NCBI GenBank assembly: GCA_947497245.1
Contig: CANMFO010000001.1
Span: 186,001 to 250,000 of the forward strand
DNA from: an uncultured Flavobacteriaceae bacterium
GTDB taxonomy: Bacteria > Bacteroidota > Bacteroidia > Flavobacteriales > Flavobacteriaceae
Reading direction: 5' to 3'
DNA: 64,000 nt
Every line of letters begins with the position of its first letter. Positions within the stretch are counted from its first letter, which is position 1. The position numbers were made by a program, and so were the translations under genes. The notes beneath the pieces were generated by a model. That model was not told the origin of the DNA and did not search any database. It worked only from the letters and a program-made list of their open reading frames with translations. Shown piece by piece: positions 26,543 through 35,593 of this stretch.

Positions 26543-27730
26543 TTATTTTTCAACCCGATTGTCATCAAAAGCAGAAGGTAGTAATTTGGGTATCAATTTA
26601 ATAAAAATTGGCAACAAAACGGCACCTCCCGGTAAAATAAAAATGGCCAGGGAAGGTATGCTCTTAAAGATATCTACCAACTGATTTTGCACTTTTTTCT
26701 TTTCTTCCGATGTCAGGTCCTTGACTGTGGACTTCGAGATCAGAGCGACCAGTTCCTTGCTTTCCGACAACTCTTTTTGCAAGCGTTTGCTATTCCGTAG
26801 AATCAATTTATTGACCACCTTGGACATGCTGTCATAGAACTGCACGGCCAGGTTTTTGTCTTTTAAGAAAGGAATGGTCTCCCCATTTTTGTCAAAGAAA
26901 TAGGTGACCTCTTCCAAGGCCCTGGATATGTGCTTGTCGTCGAAACCGAGGTCTTTTCCTATCCCGTAGATGAACTCAGATTCCCGATACTCCAGCGAAT
27001 GGTCCTCCCAGACGGTCAAACAGGCCACATCCAGGAAATAATGGTTTTCCCATAGGCCGTGCCTTTGCATTAATTTATCGCGATAGGAACCATCAAAATG
27101 CCGTGCCTCACCATCGATAAAGGTAAGGGAGGAAGCAAACAGCTGGGCAAGTTTTTCGTCGCTTTTGTTCTTCTCCTTGGAGTTCAGGGCATGGTAGGTA
27201 ATATTAATGGCGATGTATTCCAACTGTTGGGCGTATTGGTGAATTCCCACTTTTTCGTCCAGATACCTTTTAAACAGCAGCACGTCGATGAACAGTAGGG
27301 AATTGGTGATGATACTGTTGAAGGTTTTGCTGATGAGATTGTCTTCCAGGTATACCCTGGAATCGATCAGTTTCTCTAGTTGGGATGATGTTTTTTTTCC
27401 CGAAAAAAGCTGGTTTATAAACGATATCTGATTGATGTTCAGGTCTTTGTAGAAAAGAAAGATGGTATCTAAAAAAGTGTCAAAATCGGCTTTCCCCTTT
27501 TCCAAAGTATAGGTAAAGTACAAAGCGGTAAGCAAATTGATCTTGGCCTTCTCATCTTCCGATAGGGTGTGTTCGGTACGGATAAAGCGGGGAACCTTGG
27601 TATTGATCCCGTAAACGAAGCCAGTCTTTTTCAATCCACCGTACAGGTCCCTGAAGTTTGGGTACGTATTCAAATGATCCTTTACAAGAGACCCAAACTT
27701 GTCGATCCAACCAGATGTTGACGGATTCAT
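26543..27730 (-). CDS. LETM1-related protein
   Basis: A 395-residue protein matching what Bacteroidota annotation calls LETM1-related biofilm-associated protein. Most of it is helical and soluble (opening GWIDKFGSLVKDH, with TALYFTYTLEKGKADFD and YGIGKDLGFDD). The C-terminus (about 340-390) has SEEKKKVQNQLVDIFKSIP followed by a hydrophobic stretch rich in Pro and Ile (FILPGGAVLLPIFIKLIPKLLP), the part that resembles mitochondrial LETM1. LETM1 is linked to cation exchange, but whether bacterial members transport anything is not known. It is more AT-rich than its neighbours and stands alone, convergent with the LytTR gene. Confidence 0.75.
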   Translation of the reverse strand: MNPSTSGWIDKFGSLVKDHLNTYPNFRDLYGGLKKTGFVYGINTKVPRFIRTEHTLSEDEKAKINLLTALYFTYTLEKGKADFDTFLDTIFLFYKDLNINQISFINQLFSGKKTSSQLEKLIDSRVYLEDNLISKTFNSIITNSLLFIDVLLFKRYLDEKVGIHQYAQQLEYIAINITYHALNSKEKNKSDEKLAQLFASSLTFIDGEARHFDGSYRDKLMQRHGLWENHYFLDVACLTVWEDHSLEYRESEFIYGIGKDLGFDDKHISRALEEVTYFFDKNGETIPFLKDKNLAVQFYDSMSKVVNKLILRNSKRLQKELSESKELVALISKSTVKDLTSEEKKKVQNQLVDIFKSIPSLAIFILPGGAVLLPIFIKLIPKLLPSAFDDNRVEK

Positions 27731-27914
27731 AGGTATCGGTTTAAAGGCTAAAATTAACGCAAATAACAGGAATTTTGGAAGTTAATGCCCTTTTAAATCC
27801 CAAGACTTTTGCACCGTCATATGTTCCAGGCCCGAAACCAGAGCTTGCCGGCTGTTTTCATAGGCCGGGCAACACTGGCCAAAGCTTGTAGATCGGGCCA
27901 TTGGTATAAAGCAA

Positions 27915-27938
27915 AAAAGCTGCCCTAGAGCAGCTTTT
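27915..27938 (-). terminator. Rho-independent terminator of the superoxide dismutase gene
   Basis: A perfect 9-bp stem (AAAAGCTGC at 27915-27923, GCAGCTTTT at 27930-27938) with a 6-base loop. On the minus strand the stem runs into six T residues. It lies 18 bases past the dismutase stop, the only gene reading toward it at close range. Confidence 0.75.
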
Positions 27939-27955
27939 AAAAACGTCCTGTTCGC

Positions 27956-28543
27956 TTATTGGATGATTCCCGTACAGCTTATTCGTGCTCCGGCGGCACC
28001 ACTGGGTTGGGAGGTGAGGTCATCCGCTCCCTGGTGTACGATCACCGCTTTTCCGATAATGTTCTTATTCGCATCTTCACAACCGATGCACCATTGGTCC
28101 GTACTGAATTCGACGGTACCGTTTCCATCGGCATCTGCAGGGAAGTTACCGATATCGCCCTTGTGATATCCTTCGGCCGCCCCCCATTTGCCATGGGGCT
28201 CGCTGGTCGGGTTCCAATGTCCTCCGGTCGATTTCCCGTCCGCAGAGGAACAATCCGCTTTCTCATGGATGTGTATGGCATGTTCCCCGGGAGTCAGTCC
28301 TGTAAAGGTTGCGGTCATGCGTACCTGTCCACCTTCTTCCGTAAAGGTCACGTCCCCGGCCACTTTGCTGTCGCTTTTGGGCTCCATTTTAAATTTGATG
28401 GGTTCGGCCATGACCTCTTCCGCCATTTCCTCAACAGCTGTTTCCATTTCATCAGTGGCTTCCTTGGTATCTTTCTTCGCTTCCTTGCAGTTGTAGGACA
28501 GCGCTACGACCAAAGCCAAAGCCAATACGTTTATTTTTTTCAT
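27956..28543 (-). CDS. sodC: Superoxide dismutase [Cu-Zn], lipoprotein
   Basis: A 195-residue lipoprotein (signal ending LSYNC, Cys19), followed by a Glu/Lys-rich linker and the Cu/Zn superoxide dismutase beta-barrel. Metal ligands are visible: HIHEKADC (copper histidines), GGHWNP, GYHKGDIGN and DADG (zinc site), and VIVHQGADD (last copper histidine). The disulfide pair is in KADC and ARISC. It converts superoxide to peroxide and oxygen in the periplasm. A promoter-like sequence upstream and a terminator downstream make it a single-gene unit. Confidence 0.92.
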   Translation of the reverse strand: MKKINVLALALVVALSYNCKEAKKDTKEATDEMETAVEEMAEEVMAEPIKFKMEPKSDSKVAGDVTFTEEGGQVRMTATFTGLTPGEHAIHIHEKADCSSADGKSTGGHWNPTSEPHGKWGAAEGYHKGDIGNFPADADGNGTVEFSTDQWCIGCEDANKNIIGKAVIVHQGADDLTSQPSGAAGARISCTGIIQ

Positions 28544-28567
28544 TTTTCAGTGTTTAATTGTTGGTTC

Positions 28568-28598
28568 TAAAGTTACAGAATATTTCAGGCGTAATCAA
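28568..28598 (-). promoter_or_regulatory. Candidate promoter of the superoxide dismutase gene
   Basis: On the minus strand, TTG (28598-28596) is followed 20 bases later by TAACTTTA (28575-28568), one mismatch from the Bacteroidota TAnnTTTG box at -7. The start codon lies about 25 bases further on. Confidence 0.35.
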
Positions 28599-28606
28599 TT
28601 TTGATG

Positions 28607-29089
28607 TTAAAATGATTTGAAGAGTTCCGGATTCTTACGGATACCACGTTTTAAATTTTCACAAACCAACAGCGACTTGTCGATTCGGGTCTGGGAGACT
28701 TTATAGCTTAGAATGCCGTAGATTATCCCTCTTTTTTTGCCATCGGTAAAGGATTCAAAAATCTGACCTGCTTCAGGGTCGCTCGAGAGTACTGCCTCAA
28801 ATTCCTCCGGCATTTCCACCCCGTATTTGGAATGGTCTTCGAAGAACTGTAACTGAAAATAGTCATTGGGAAAAACACCAAGGGATTTTTGATAGCGTTT
28901 GCCGAACATTAGCAGGTAACGGTCTTCCCGCTTTTGCAATGCTCCGTGGAACGAAATGGACCGATTTTTAAAAGTGGCTTTCACCTTTACCCTTTTGTGC
29001 CCTTTTTCTAAAAAGGGAAGTACAATGCTGGAAGGCAAAACAAGGGAATGCATTCCTGAAATGGCCGCTTCAAAAACCGGACTCTTCAT
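28607..29089 (-). CDS. DUF1905 / YdeI-like domain protein
   Basis: A 160-residue cytoplasmic protein. The N-terminal half is a small beta-barrel of DUF1905 type (FKNRSISFHGALQKRED, then GKRYQKSLGVFPNDYFQLQ). The C-terminal half matches the helical YdeI/OmpD-associated segment (MPEEFEAVLSSDPEAGQIFESF, with YKVSQTRIDKSLLVCENL). No enzymatic role is established for the family. Its ATG overlaps the stop of the hydrolase-OsmC gene (ATGA), so the two are translationally coupled. Confidence 0.82.
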   Translation of the reverse strand: MKSPVFEAAISGMHSLVLPSSIVLPFLEKGHKRVKVKATFKNRSISFHGALQKREDRYLLMFGKRYQKSLGVFPNDYFQLQFFEDHSKYGVEMPEEFEAVLSSDPEAGQIFESFTDGKKRGIIYGILSYKVSQTRIDKSLLVCENLKRGIRKNPELFKSF

Positions 29090-30303
29090 TGCGCGATCAA
29101 CTTGGTTATTACCTGGGTCTCGCTATGCAGCGTCCTGTGCACGGGACATTTGTCCGCAATCTCCAAAATACGTTTGATCTGCGCACTGTCCAAAATCCCA
29201 GTGAGTTTTATCTCCCGATGAAACGTATCAATTTTTGCGTTTGGAGACTCACAGTCTTCACAATCCACCGCATGCGATTTTCCATAGGAGGTATGGACCT
29301 CAATGTTTTCCAGGGGCCAGGCCTTTCTTTTTACATACATCTGTACCGTCATGGCCGTACATGCCGACAAGCCTGCCGACACCAGTTCGTAGGGAGAGGG
29401 GCCAAAATCGTTTCCGCCCACCTCAACGGGCTCATCGGCAGTCATATAGTGGTTGCCGACCTTCATGGCGGTGGTGAACCCATCTTCTGCATCGAGACTG
29501 GCCACCACCTGATGTTTTGACCTTAACTCAGGTTCTTTGGGCCGGTCCACGTACCTTTGGGCCCAACCGGCAATTACCTTTCCTGCATACAGGGAATCGG
29601 CCTTGTCCGTCAATAAGTGATCGGCGCCGTCCAAAGAGACAAAGCTTTTGGGGTGATGTGCGGCCATATAGATTTCCTCGGCATTTTTAATGCCCACCGT
29701 ATCGTCCTGGGGAGCGTGCATGATCAAAAGCGGTTTCCGTAATTTTTTTACGGTTTCCGGAAGTGATTTGGTCTTAAGGTCGTCCAAAAACTGCTTTTTG
29801 ATGGTAAAGTCCCTACCGCCCAAATTTACGATGGCCTTGCCCTTCGTTTCAATTTCCTCTAGGCCACTGTGCAATAAATGTTGTACATGGGTGGGGTCTG
29901 AGGGAGCGCCTATGGTGGCCAATGCCTTGACCGACTGGATTTTCGCAGCGGCGAACAGGACCGCCGCACCTCCTAGCGAGTGGCCGACCAACAATGTGGG
30001 AGCCCCGTGATTTTCCTCTAGATAAGTGGCCGCGGATACCAGGTCCTCCACATTTCCTGAAAAATTGGTGTCCGAGAAATCCCCTTCACTGTCGCCTAGG
30101 CCGGTAAAATCGAACCGCAACACGCCAAATCCATTGGAGGTCAGCGCCTTTCCAATGTTCTTTACGGCGGTCAGGTTTTTATTGCAGGTAAAACAATGGG
30201 CAAAAATGACGTAATTGTGTGGCCGTCGATTGGCGGGAAGCTCCATTCTACCTACCAAAGTCTGACCCTCTCCATTCTGAAATGTTACTTTTTGAAGGCT
30301 CAT
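29086..30303 (-). CDS. Bifunctional alpha/beta hydrolase / OsmC family protein
   Basis: A 405-residue cytoplasmic fusion. Residues 1-250 form an alpha/beta hydrolase: VIFAHCFTCNKNL near the oxyanion hole, nucleophile motif GHSLGG, an acid residue after HAPQDD, and histidine in DGADHLL. Residues 270-405 form an OsmC/Ohr domain with the two redox cysteines in LSACTAMTV and KCPVHRTL, used in that family to reduce organic hydroperoxides. The combination is a known fusion in Bacteroidota and others; I infer it hydrolyses and detoxifies a lipid-derived (per)ester, but no substrate is known. First gene of a coupled pair with the DUF1905 protein. Confidence 0.92.
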   Translation of the reverse strand: MSLQKVTFQNGEGQTLVGRMELPANRRPHNYVIFAHCFTCNKNLTAVKNIGKALTSNGFGVLRFDFTGLGDSEGDFSDTNFSGNVEDLVSAATYLEENHGAPTLLVGHSLGGAAVLFAAAKIQSVKALATIGAPSDPTHVQHLLHSGLEEIETKGKAIVNLGGRDFTIKKQFLDDLKTKSLPETVKKLRKPLLIMHAPQDDTVGIKNAEEIYMAAHHPKSFVSLDGADHLLTDKADSLYAGKVIAGWAQRYVDRPKEPELRSKHQVVASLDAEDGFTTAMKVGNHYMTADEPVEVGGNDFGPSPYELVSAGLSACTAMTVQMYVKRKAWPLENIEVHTSYGKSHAVDCEDCESPNAKIDTFHREIKLTGILDSAQIKRILEIADKCPVHRTLHSETQVITKLIAQ

Positions 30304-30474
30304 AGGATGGGTTTTTGATTAAACAAACTGTCCAAAAAACAACGGACGGCACACTTTTGGCCTGCTAACCCGAACGAATGCGTATTTGAGGACGCGTCAC
30401 TTTCTTTTGTCATTACCATCTGCCCGCGTACAATTGATCCTATCCATTGGCAGCTGGTTTGAAACGCTCAAATT

Positions 30475-31191
30475 TTAATTCTCCGGTGCCCTATTTTTTT
30501 TAAACACGCCTCTTAAGTCGGGATTATAGAACACACCTATCTGTAGACGGTCAAAATTTGCGGATGGAAAATGGTTTTTAAGGTAGCCGACCTGCACGCT
30601 CAGGTTATCCAGCACGTTTATTCCCAAAGCTCCGTAAAGACGGTTTTGTCCATAGACACTGCCCTGCAGGTTCAGGAAAATCTCATCGTAGAAGTTCAGG
30701 AACAAAAGAGGGGAAAGGGGTACGGTGAGCTGTAGGCGATAACGTGCACGGTGTTCCGTCTTTCTGGAAAAATTGGAATTTCCCGCCCCACCTGTACGGA
30801 TAAAGCGCTGTTCCAAACGATAGCGGTGCTCGAATTTGAACGACCCCACCTTGTTTTTTAAAATGAACTGTTCGAAAAGGCGATGCTCCTTGGATTCTTT
30901 TTCGTCGGGGATTTCAACAAAGGTTCCGTCGGTTACAATGAAACCATATCCCATGGTGGCGATTGCATCTGGGTTGATATGATAGTTGATACCTGTGCGC
31001 AGCAGCAGTTGGTTGAAGTTGTTCAACTGTTCATAATATCGAGCCTGTACTTCTGAATGGATGCTGAGTTTTTCGGATACCTTGTTCGTGCCAAAATACA
31101 TATGCCATGAACCCAATTTGTCCTCTCCAGTTTCCTGGGAAATACCTGGGATCGTGATAAGAACGACAAATAAAAAAAGAAAACCTTTCAT
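30475..31191 (-). CDS. DUF2490 outer-membrane protein
   Basis: A 238-residue protein with a signal peptide (MKGFLFLFVVLITIPGISQ), then alternating-hydrophobicity strands of a small outer-membrane beta-barrel (WHMYFGTNKV, YRLEQRF, RARYRLQLTVPL, FYDEIFLNL). The pattern fits DUF2490, a family of uncharacterised outer-membrane proteins. The barrel does not end in Phe. The start is 17 bases after the stop of the VPS10/BNR gene, so the two are probably co-transcribed. Confidence 0.82.
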   Translation of the reverse strand: MKGFLFLFVVLITIPGISQETGEDKLGSWHMYFGTNKVSEKLSIHSEVQARYYEQLNNFNQLLLRTGINYHINPDAIATMGYGFIVTDGTFVEIPDEKESKEHRLFEQFILKNKVGSFKFEHRYRLEQRFIRTGGAGNSNFSRKTEHRARYRLQLTVPLSPLLFLNFYDEIFLNLQGSVYGQNRLYGALGINVLDNLSVQVGYLKNHFPSANFDRLQIGVFYNPDLRGVFKKNRAPEN

Positions 31192-31208
31192 AATAATGAT
31201 CTTAATGT

Positions 31209-34200
31209 TTATTTCAAACCAAACCTTTCCGTCTCCTTAAATGGGGAGACGTCCAAATTCTCCATGGAAGAGCGGTACTCTTCCCATTGGTCTTCAAAGA
31301 AGGCATTGGTTTTGTCCAGCGCGGTTTTCAGATCTTCCTGCGCAAACCGGATCAATCTTTTTTCGGTTTCGGTTATCCCGCTTTTCCGGCTGCCCACATA
31401 GGAACCAGCACTGCCCAAACGCTGCATTACCGTAATTTCCGGATTTCGCGTAATGCCCTGGCGCTTGTCCTCCTTGCCCAAATACAGGGCCACCACGGAA
31501 TCTATCTCCTTTACGATCTCTTTTGAGGCCTTGATCTGGCCTCCATATTTCCCTTCACCTAGTTCCTTCAGTTCTTTATGGAATTTATTTGCCACATTTT
31601 TGCTTTCCACCAGTTGTCTTACAGCATCCGCAGCGATCTGTGTCATGGCGGCTATTTTGGCCGATGTCTCGTAGACCTCGTTAATGGCAGCCGTATCCAC
31701 CTCCAACCTCGGGTCTGTCCTGACCTCTATGGTACCCTCGTCGGACCCATTGCCATAGCTCATTTTTATTTTATAGGTTCCCGGTTTTACACTTCTACCG
31801 CCCCGTTCGTTCTTGGTTTTACTGATTTTTCTTGAGGGTGTATCGGGCCCCTTTTCATCCATGTTCCAATAAAAACGGTGGAAACCCGCTTTTTCGGGAG
31901 TTTTGTGTTTTAGCGTTCGTATCAGACGATCCCCGTCGTAAAACTGGAACATCACCGAGTCCTTCTTCTGTACCCCGGTCAGTTTTTCCTTGTCCGCTAT
32001 CTCCGTTTTCTCGGATCGATCTTCATTTTCCCTGCTCCCCGGACCATCTTTGTCCTTCCCTTTTTTCAAGTAATACGTGATCATGGCGCCCGCTTTCCGG
32101 TTTTCGGCATTGTAGAGCGCGTCGCCTCCAAAACGACTGCCGGTGGGCTGTTGGTAGGCCGCTTGGTAGGCCGTTGGCGGATCGAACAGTTTCATATCTT
32201 TTTGTAGGATGGATGGATCGGAGGCTACGGCCCGCAACGGGCGAATGTCGTCGATTACCCAAGCGGCTCGGCCAAAAGTACCGATGACCAGATCATGTTC
32301 CCTGGGGTGGATCACCAGATCCTTGGTGGACACGGTCGGATATCCCTCGGTCCATTTTTGCCATTTTAGGCCGGCATCCAATGAAATATACAATCCATCA
32401 TCCGTTCCCAGGAACATCAGCTCGGGGTTCTCCAAATCCTCGATGATCGATAAAACATAGCTTCCAACGTCGGTATCGTCAACGATGCGTTCCCATGTCT
32501 TGCCATAGTCCCGGGTTCGGTAGGCATATGGGGCATAGTTGAACCTTCGATAATCGTTGGCGACCAACAGGGCTTCTCCTTTGTTCTTATGGGATGCCTT
32601 AAGCTGGGGTATCCAACTCCCTTCGGGTAAGCCCTTTATGTTCTTGGTGACCTCGGTCCAATTCGTTCCGCCATCCCTGGTATAGTGCACCCGCCCGTCA
32701 TCGGAGGCGGCCCAGAGCATACCTCTCTCCAAGGGGGAAGGTTCCACTACCAGTAGTGAACAGTGATTTTCCGCTCCGGTGGCATCCATCGTAAGCCCTC
32801 CGCTATCGCCCTGCTTTTGTTTTTCAGGATCGTTGGTGGTGAGGTCGGGGGAGATCACCTGCCATGTCAAACCTTTGTCGGTGCTTTTATGTACGAACTG
32901 ACTTCCAAAATAAACCGTTTTGTTGTCGAAGGGGTCTTGGCCAATTCCTGCATTCCAGTTGAACCGTAATTTTGTCTTTGTATCGGGCGGGGTAGGGCGC
33001 ACGGTGTAGTTGTTCCCGGTCTGCCAGTCGTAGCGCGATACATACCCCTGCTGGCTCATCGAATAACCGAAACGTGAATCGTCCTTGTCCGGGATTACAT
33101 CAAAACCATCACCGAAGGTAATTTCCTGCCAATAACTGTTGCGAATCCCCTGATCGCGCCAAACATAGGCCGGGCCCCTCCATGAACCATTGTCCTGCAT
33201 GCCCCCATATACATTGTAGGGATATTCGTGGTCCACATTGATATGGTAGAACTGTGCTACGGGCAGGTTCCCGATGAAGCGCCATGATTTGCCCCCGTCC
33301 TTGGTAATGTTGACCCCCCCATCATTGCCATCCATCATAAACTGTCCGTTTTTGGGATGGATCCACCAGGCGTGGTGATCCGGGTGGACGCCGTTATTGA
33401 CCTGGTAGGCGGGCATGAGCTGCCTAAAATTCTTGCCCCCATCTTCCGAAACGTTAACATATGTAAAAACGGAATATACACGATTTTCGTTCTGTGGATC
33501 GACGTAGATCTCGGAGTAGTAGAACGGGCGGTTGCCAATATCGGCTTTATCGTTGATCTTTTTCCATTTGAACCCACCGTCCTCCGATTTGTAGAGCGCA
33601 TTTTTCTTGGCCTCCACCAGTGCATAGACTACATTGGGCTTCCCCGGGGCTATGGCGATTCCGATGCGGCCCAACTCACCTTTGGGCAACCCGTCTTCAT
33701 GGGTTAGTTTTTTCCAGTTTTTCCCACCGTCATGGGTCATGTAGAGCCCGCTTCCCTTTCCGCCCGATTTAAAGAACCAGGGATCTCTTTTGTGCTCCCA
33801 CATCGCGGCGATCAACTTATTGGGGTTGGTGGGGTCCATGACCAGGTCGGCCACTCCGGTCCTATTGTTTACGAACAAGATCTTTTCCCAGGTCTCCCCT
33901 CCATCGGTGGTCTTAAAGACGCCCCGTTCCGGATGTTCTCCCCAGGGAGAACCGATGGCCCCAACATATACCGTGTTTGGATCGGTAGGATGAATTTTTA
34001 TCCGATGGATGTGCCTGGTCTTTTCGAGGCCCATGGATTTCCAGCTTTTCCCTCCATCCAGAGATTTGTACACTCCGTACCCCCCATTTAAGCTATTTCT
34101 CGGATTCCCTTCGCCCGTGCCTACCCAAATCACGGAAGGGTTGCTTTGTTGGATAGCGACCGCCCCTACCGATGCCGTGGGTTCTTTATCAAAAATGGCT

Positions 34201-34469
34201 TCCCAGCGAATACCACCGGAAGTGGATTTCCACAATCCTCCAGAAGCGGTGCCCACGTACATAATGTCTGGATGGGTATGTACCACATCGATGGCCGTTA
34301 CCCGGCCACTCATGCCTCCAGGGCCTATATTTCGGGGCTTCAGATCTTGGATAAGGTCCATTTTAAATTCTTGGGAAACAAGGGGAAGCGATATCAGCAA
34401 CAAGAAGGCGGGAAGTAAAGTTTTTTTCAAGTGATTCGGTTTTTGATTAAAAAGGAAGGATGGCCACAA
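31209..34469 (-). CDS. VPS10/sortilin-like BNR-repeat beta-propeller protein
   Basis: A 1086-residue secreted protein. After a signal sequence (through about residue 33) come many Asp-box (BNR) repeats of the form S-x-D-G-G-x-x-W: STSGGIRWE, SLDGGKSWKS, TTDGGETWEK, THDGGKNWKK, SEDGGFKWKK and others. They build two large propellers as in VPS10/sortilin-type glycosyl-hydrolase-like proteins. The C-terminal 300 residues hold a beta-sandwich and a helical bundle (KIAAMTQIAADAVRQL). Such proteins are common in Bacteroidota and of unknown substrate; some relatives are xyloglucanases. The ATG at 34469 gives a long pre-signal segment, so a TTG at 34430 (LKKTLLPAF) may be the true start. Confidence 0.87.
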   Translation of the reverse strand: MWPSFLFNQKPNHLKKTLLPAFLLLISLPLVSQEFKMDLIQDLKPRNIGPGGMSGRVTAIDVVHTHPDIMYVGTASGGLWKSTSGGIRWEAIFDKEPTASVGAVAIQQSNPSVIWVGTGEGNPRNSLNGGYGVYKSLDGGKSWKSMGLEKTRHIHRIKIHPTDPNTVYVGAIGSPWGEHPERGVFKTTDGGETWEKILFVNNRTGVADLVMDPTNPNKLIAAMWEHKRDPWFFKSGGKGSGLYMTHDGGKNWKKLTHEDGLPKGELGRIGIAIAPGKPNVVYALVEAKKNALYKSEDGGFKWKKINDKADIGNRPFYYSEIYVDPQNENRVYSVFTYVNVSEDGGKNFRQLMPAYQVNNGVHPDHHAWWIHPKNGQFMMDGNDGGVNITKDGGKSWRFIGNLPVAQFYHINVDHEYPYNVYGGMQDNGSWRGPAYVWRDQGIRNSYWQEITFGDGFDVIPDKDDSRFGYSMSQQGYVSRYDWQTGNNYTVRPTPPDTKTKLRFNWNAGIGQDPFDNKTVYFGSQFVHKSTDKGLTWQVISPDLTTNDPEKQKQGDSGGLTMDATGAENHCSLLVVEPSPLERGMLWAASDDGRVHYTRDGGTNWTEVTKNIKGLPEGSWIPQLKASHKNKGEALLVANDYRRFNYAPYAYRTRDYGKTWERIVDDTDVGSYVLSIIEDLENPELMFLGTDDGLYISLDAGLKWQKWTEGYPTVSTKDLVIHPREHDLVIGTFGRAAWVIDDIRPLRAVASDPSILQKDMKLFDPPTAYQAAYQQPTGSRFGGDALYNAENRKAGAMITYYLKKGKDKDGPGSRENEDRSEKTEIADKEKLTGVQKKDSVMFQFYDGDRLIRTLKHKTPEKAGFHRFYWNMDEKGPDTPSRKISKTKNERGGRSVKPGTYKIKMSYGNGSDEGTIEVRTDPRLEVDTAAINEVYETSAKIAAMTQIAADAVRQLVESKNVANKFHKELKELGEGKYGGQIKASKEIVKEIDSVVALYLGKEDKRQGITRNPEITVMQRLGSAGSYVGSRKSGITETEKRLIRFAQEDLKTALDKTNAFFEDQWEEYRSSMENLDVSPFKETERFGLK

Positions 34470-34595
34470 AAAGCGGGGAATTAGTTTAAGTGTTCGAAAA
34501 TGGTTTGCCGATTTTCCATTCGTATTCTGTTATGATTAGTCAAGATAAATATACCAAAAACTTGGTGGAGAAATCTTAAAGCCGTGTTAAGGGAA

Positions 34596-34647
34596 ATTGG
34601 AAAAAACCGAGGGACACCCTGCGAAGTTCCTGAAGCCTTTTTCCAAT
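34596..34647. repeat. Long-armed inverted repeat after the first K+ channel gene
   Basis: ATTGGAAAAA (34596-34605) and TTTTTCCAAT (34638-34647) are perfect inverted copies enclosing a smaller AGGG/CCCT pair. It lies between the channel stop and the next gene on the same strand. It could end the channel transcript, but there is no clear terminal U run. Confidence 0.3.
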
Positions 34648-34674
34648 CTGATGTTGGCAGGGCAAACCACCATT

Positions 34675-35304
34675 TCAATGCCCTGATTTTGAATTATGGC
34701 GAATATACTTCTCCACGACCACGGCCGTAATGATCACCAAATAGAACTGACCCGCTAGGCCAGTGAGAATAGCCGCTTTTTGGGCCACCTGGGTTACCGG
34801 AATGATTTCCCCGTACCCTATGGTCAGCAGGGTGATATAGCTATAATAGAGCAAGGAGTCCAACCGTTGGGCAAAACTGGTATCCGTTATCAGTGGACCC
34901 TCAAAGGACCCCGGGTGGGCCATTTCGATACTGAGAAAAACAAAAAAGAAAACCAGGCCCAGGGATACATACCCGCACATTAACCCGATGATCACATTTT
35001 TGTTTACGTGCGAGGCTTTCCAGACCTGTAGTATGATTTCATAGGTGACCGTGGCAAAGAATAGAAAGTAAACCCCCATTCTAACGAATTCAAAGGAATT
35101 GACAGGGGTAGGGGATGGGGCGATAAAATCCTTTCCGAAGGTGAAAAGTGCCCCGGCGAACAAGACCAAAAAGAACCATACCAACTTTTTCTTCTTGGAA
35201 ATCAGCAAGATCCCTGCGGATATATTCAACAGTAGGAACAGGGGCGATAGTAACTGGGTGAACAGTTCCAACGGAAAGACCAGGGACCCGAAAAGAATGC
35301 CCAT
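34675..35304 (-). CDS. Potassium channel family protein (ion-channel type), possibly N-terminally truncated
   Basis: A 209-residue membrane protein. Several N-terminal helices are followed by a pore helix and selectivity filter TIGYGE (161-166), then a final helix (GLAGQFYLVIITAVVV). K+ channels usually have TxGYGD, so the terminal Glu is a mild variation. It is a clear paralogue of the channel at 42183 (shared GILFGSL, VTYEII, VSLGL, GQFYLV). Relative to that paralogue the ATG used here is about 17 codons late: the frame stays open upstream and reads HFTQMGILFGSL, matching FITQIGILFGSL, but has no ATG, GTG or TTG before a stop. Divergent from the RND operon. Confidence 0.82.
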   Translation of the reverse strand: MGILFGSLVFPLELFTQLLSPLFLLLNISAGILLISKKKKLVWFFLVLFAGALFTFGKDFIAPSPTPVNSFEFVRMGVYFLFFATVTYEIILQVWKASHVNKNVIIGLMCGYVSLGLVFFFVFLSIEMAHPGSFEGPLITDTSFAQRLDSLLYYSYITLLTIGYGEIIPVTQVAQKAAILTGLAGQFYLVIITAVVVEKYIRHNSKSGH

Positions 35305-35593
35305 TTGGGTAAAGTGAAGGTTTAAAATCCAGTGACTCCGAAACTGCCCTTTTTTAACGGTTGTGTAAGAAATTGAGCTAATCTTAGCCCCGACTTGTCA
35401 AGAGCTCATACAACCGGTAACTACCTCTTCCATGGCAGAGTAGCGATATTAGGCTCCTACTTTTTTTCAAAATGAAAAATTCATAAGACTTTCGTTTTAT
35501 TCAACGCGCCAATTCAAGGACCCAAAAGAAAAGGATGGGCTGAACTTTCTAGGGGAGCCTTCATTAAAAATACTATATTTAGGAGCCAAAACT

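Noticed and set aside
35574-35581. TATATTTA as -7 box for the RND operon
   Set aside because: It lies only 12 bases before the start codon and has no TTG at the right distance.
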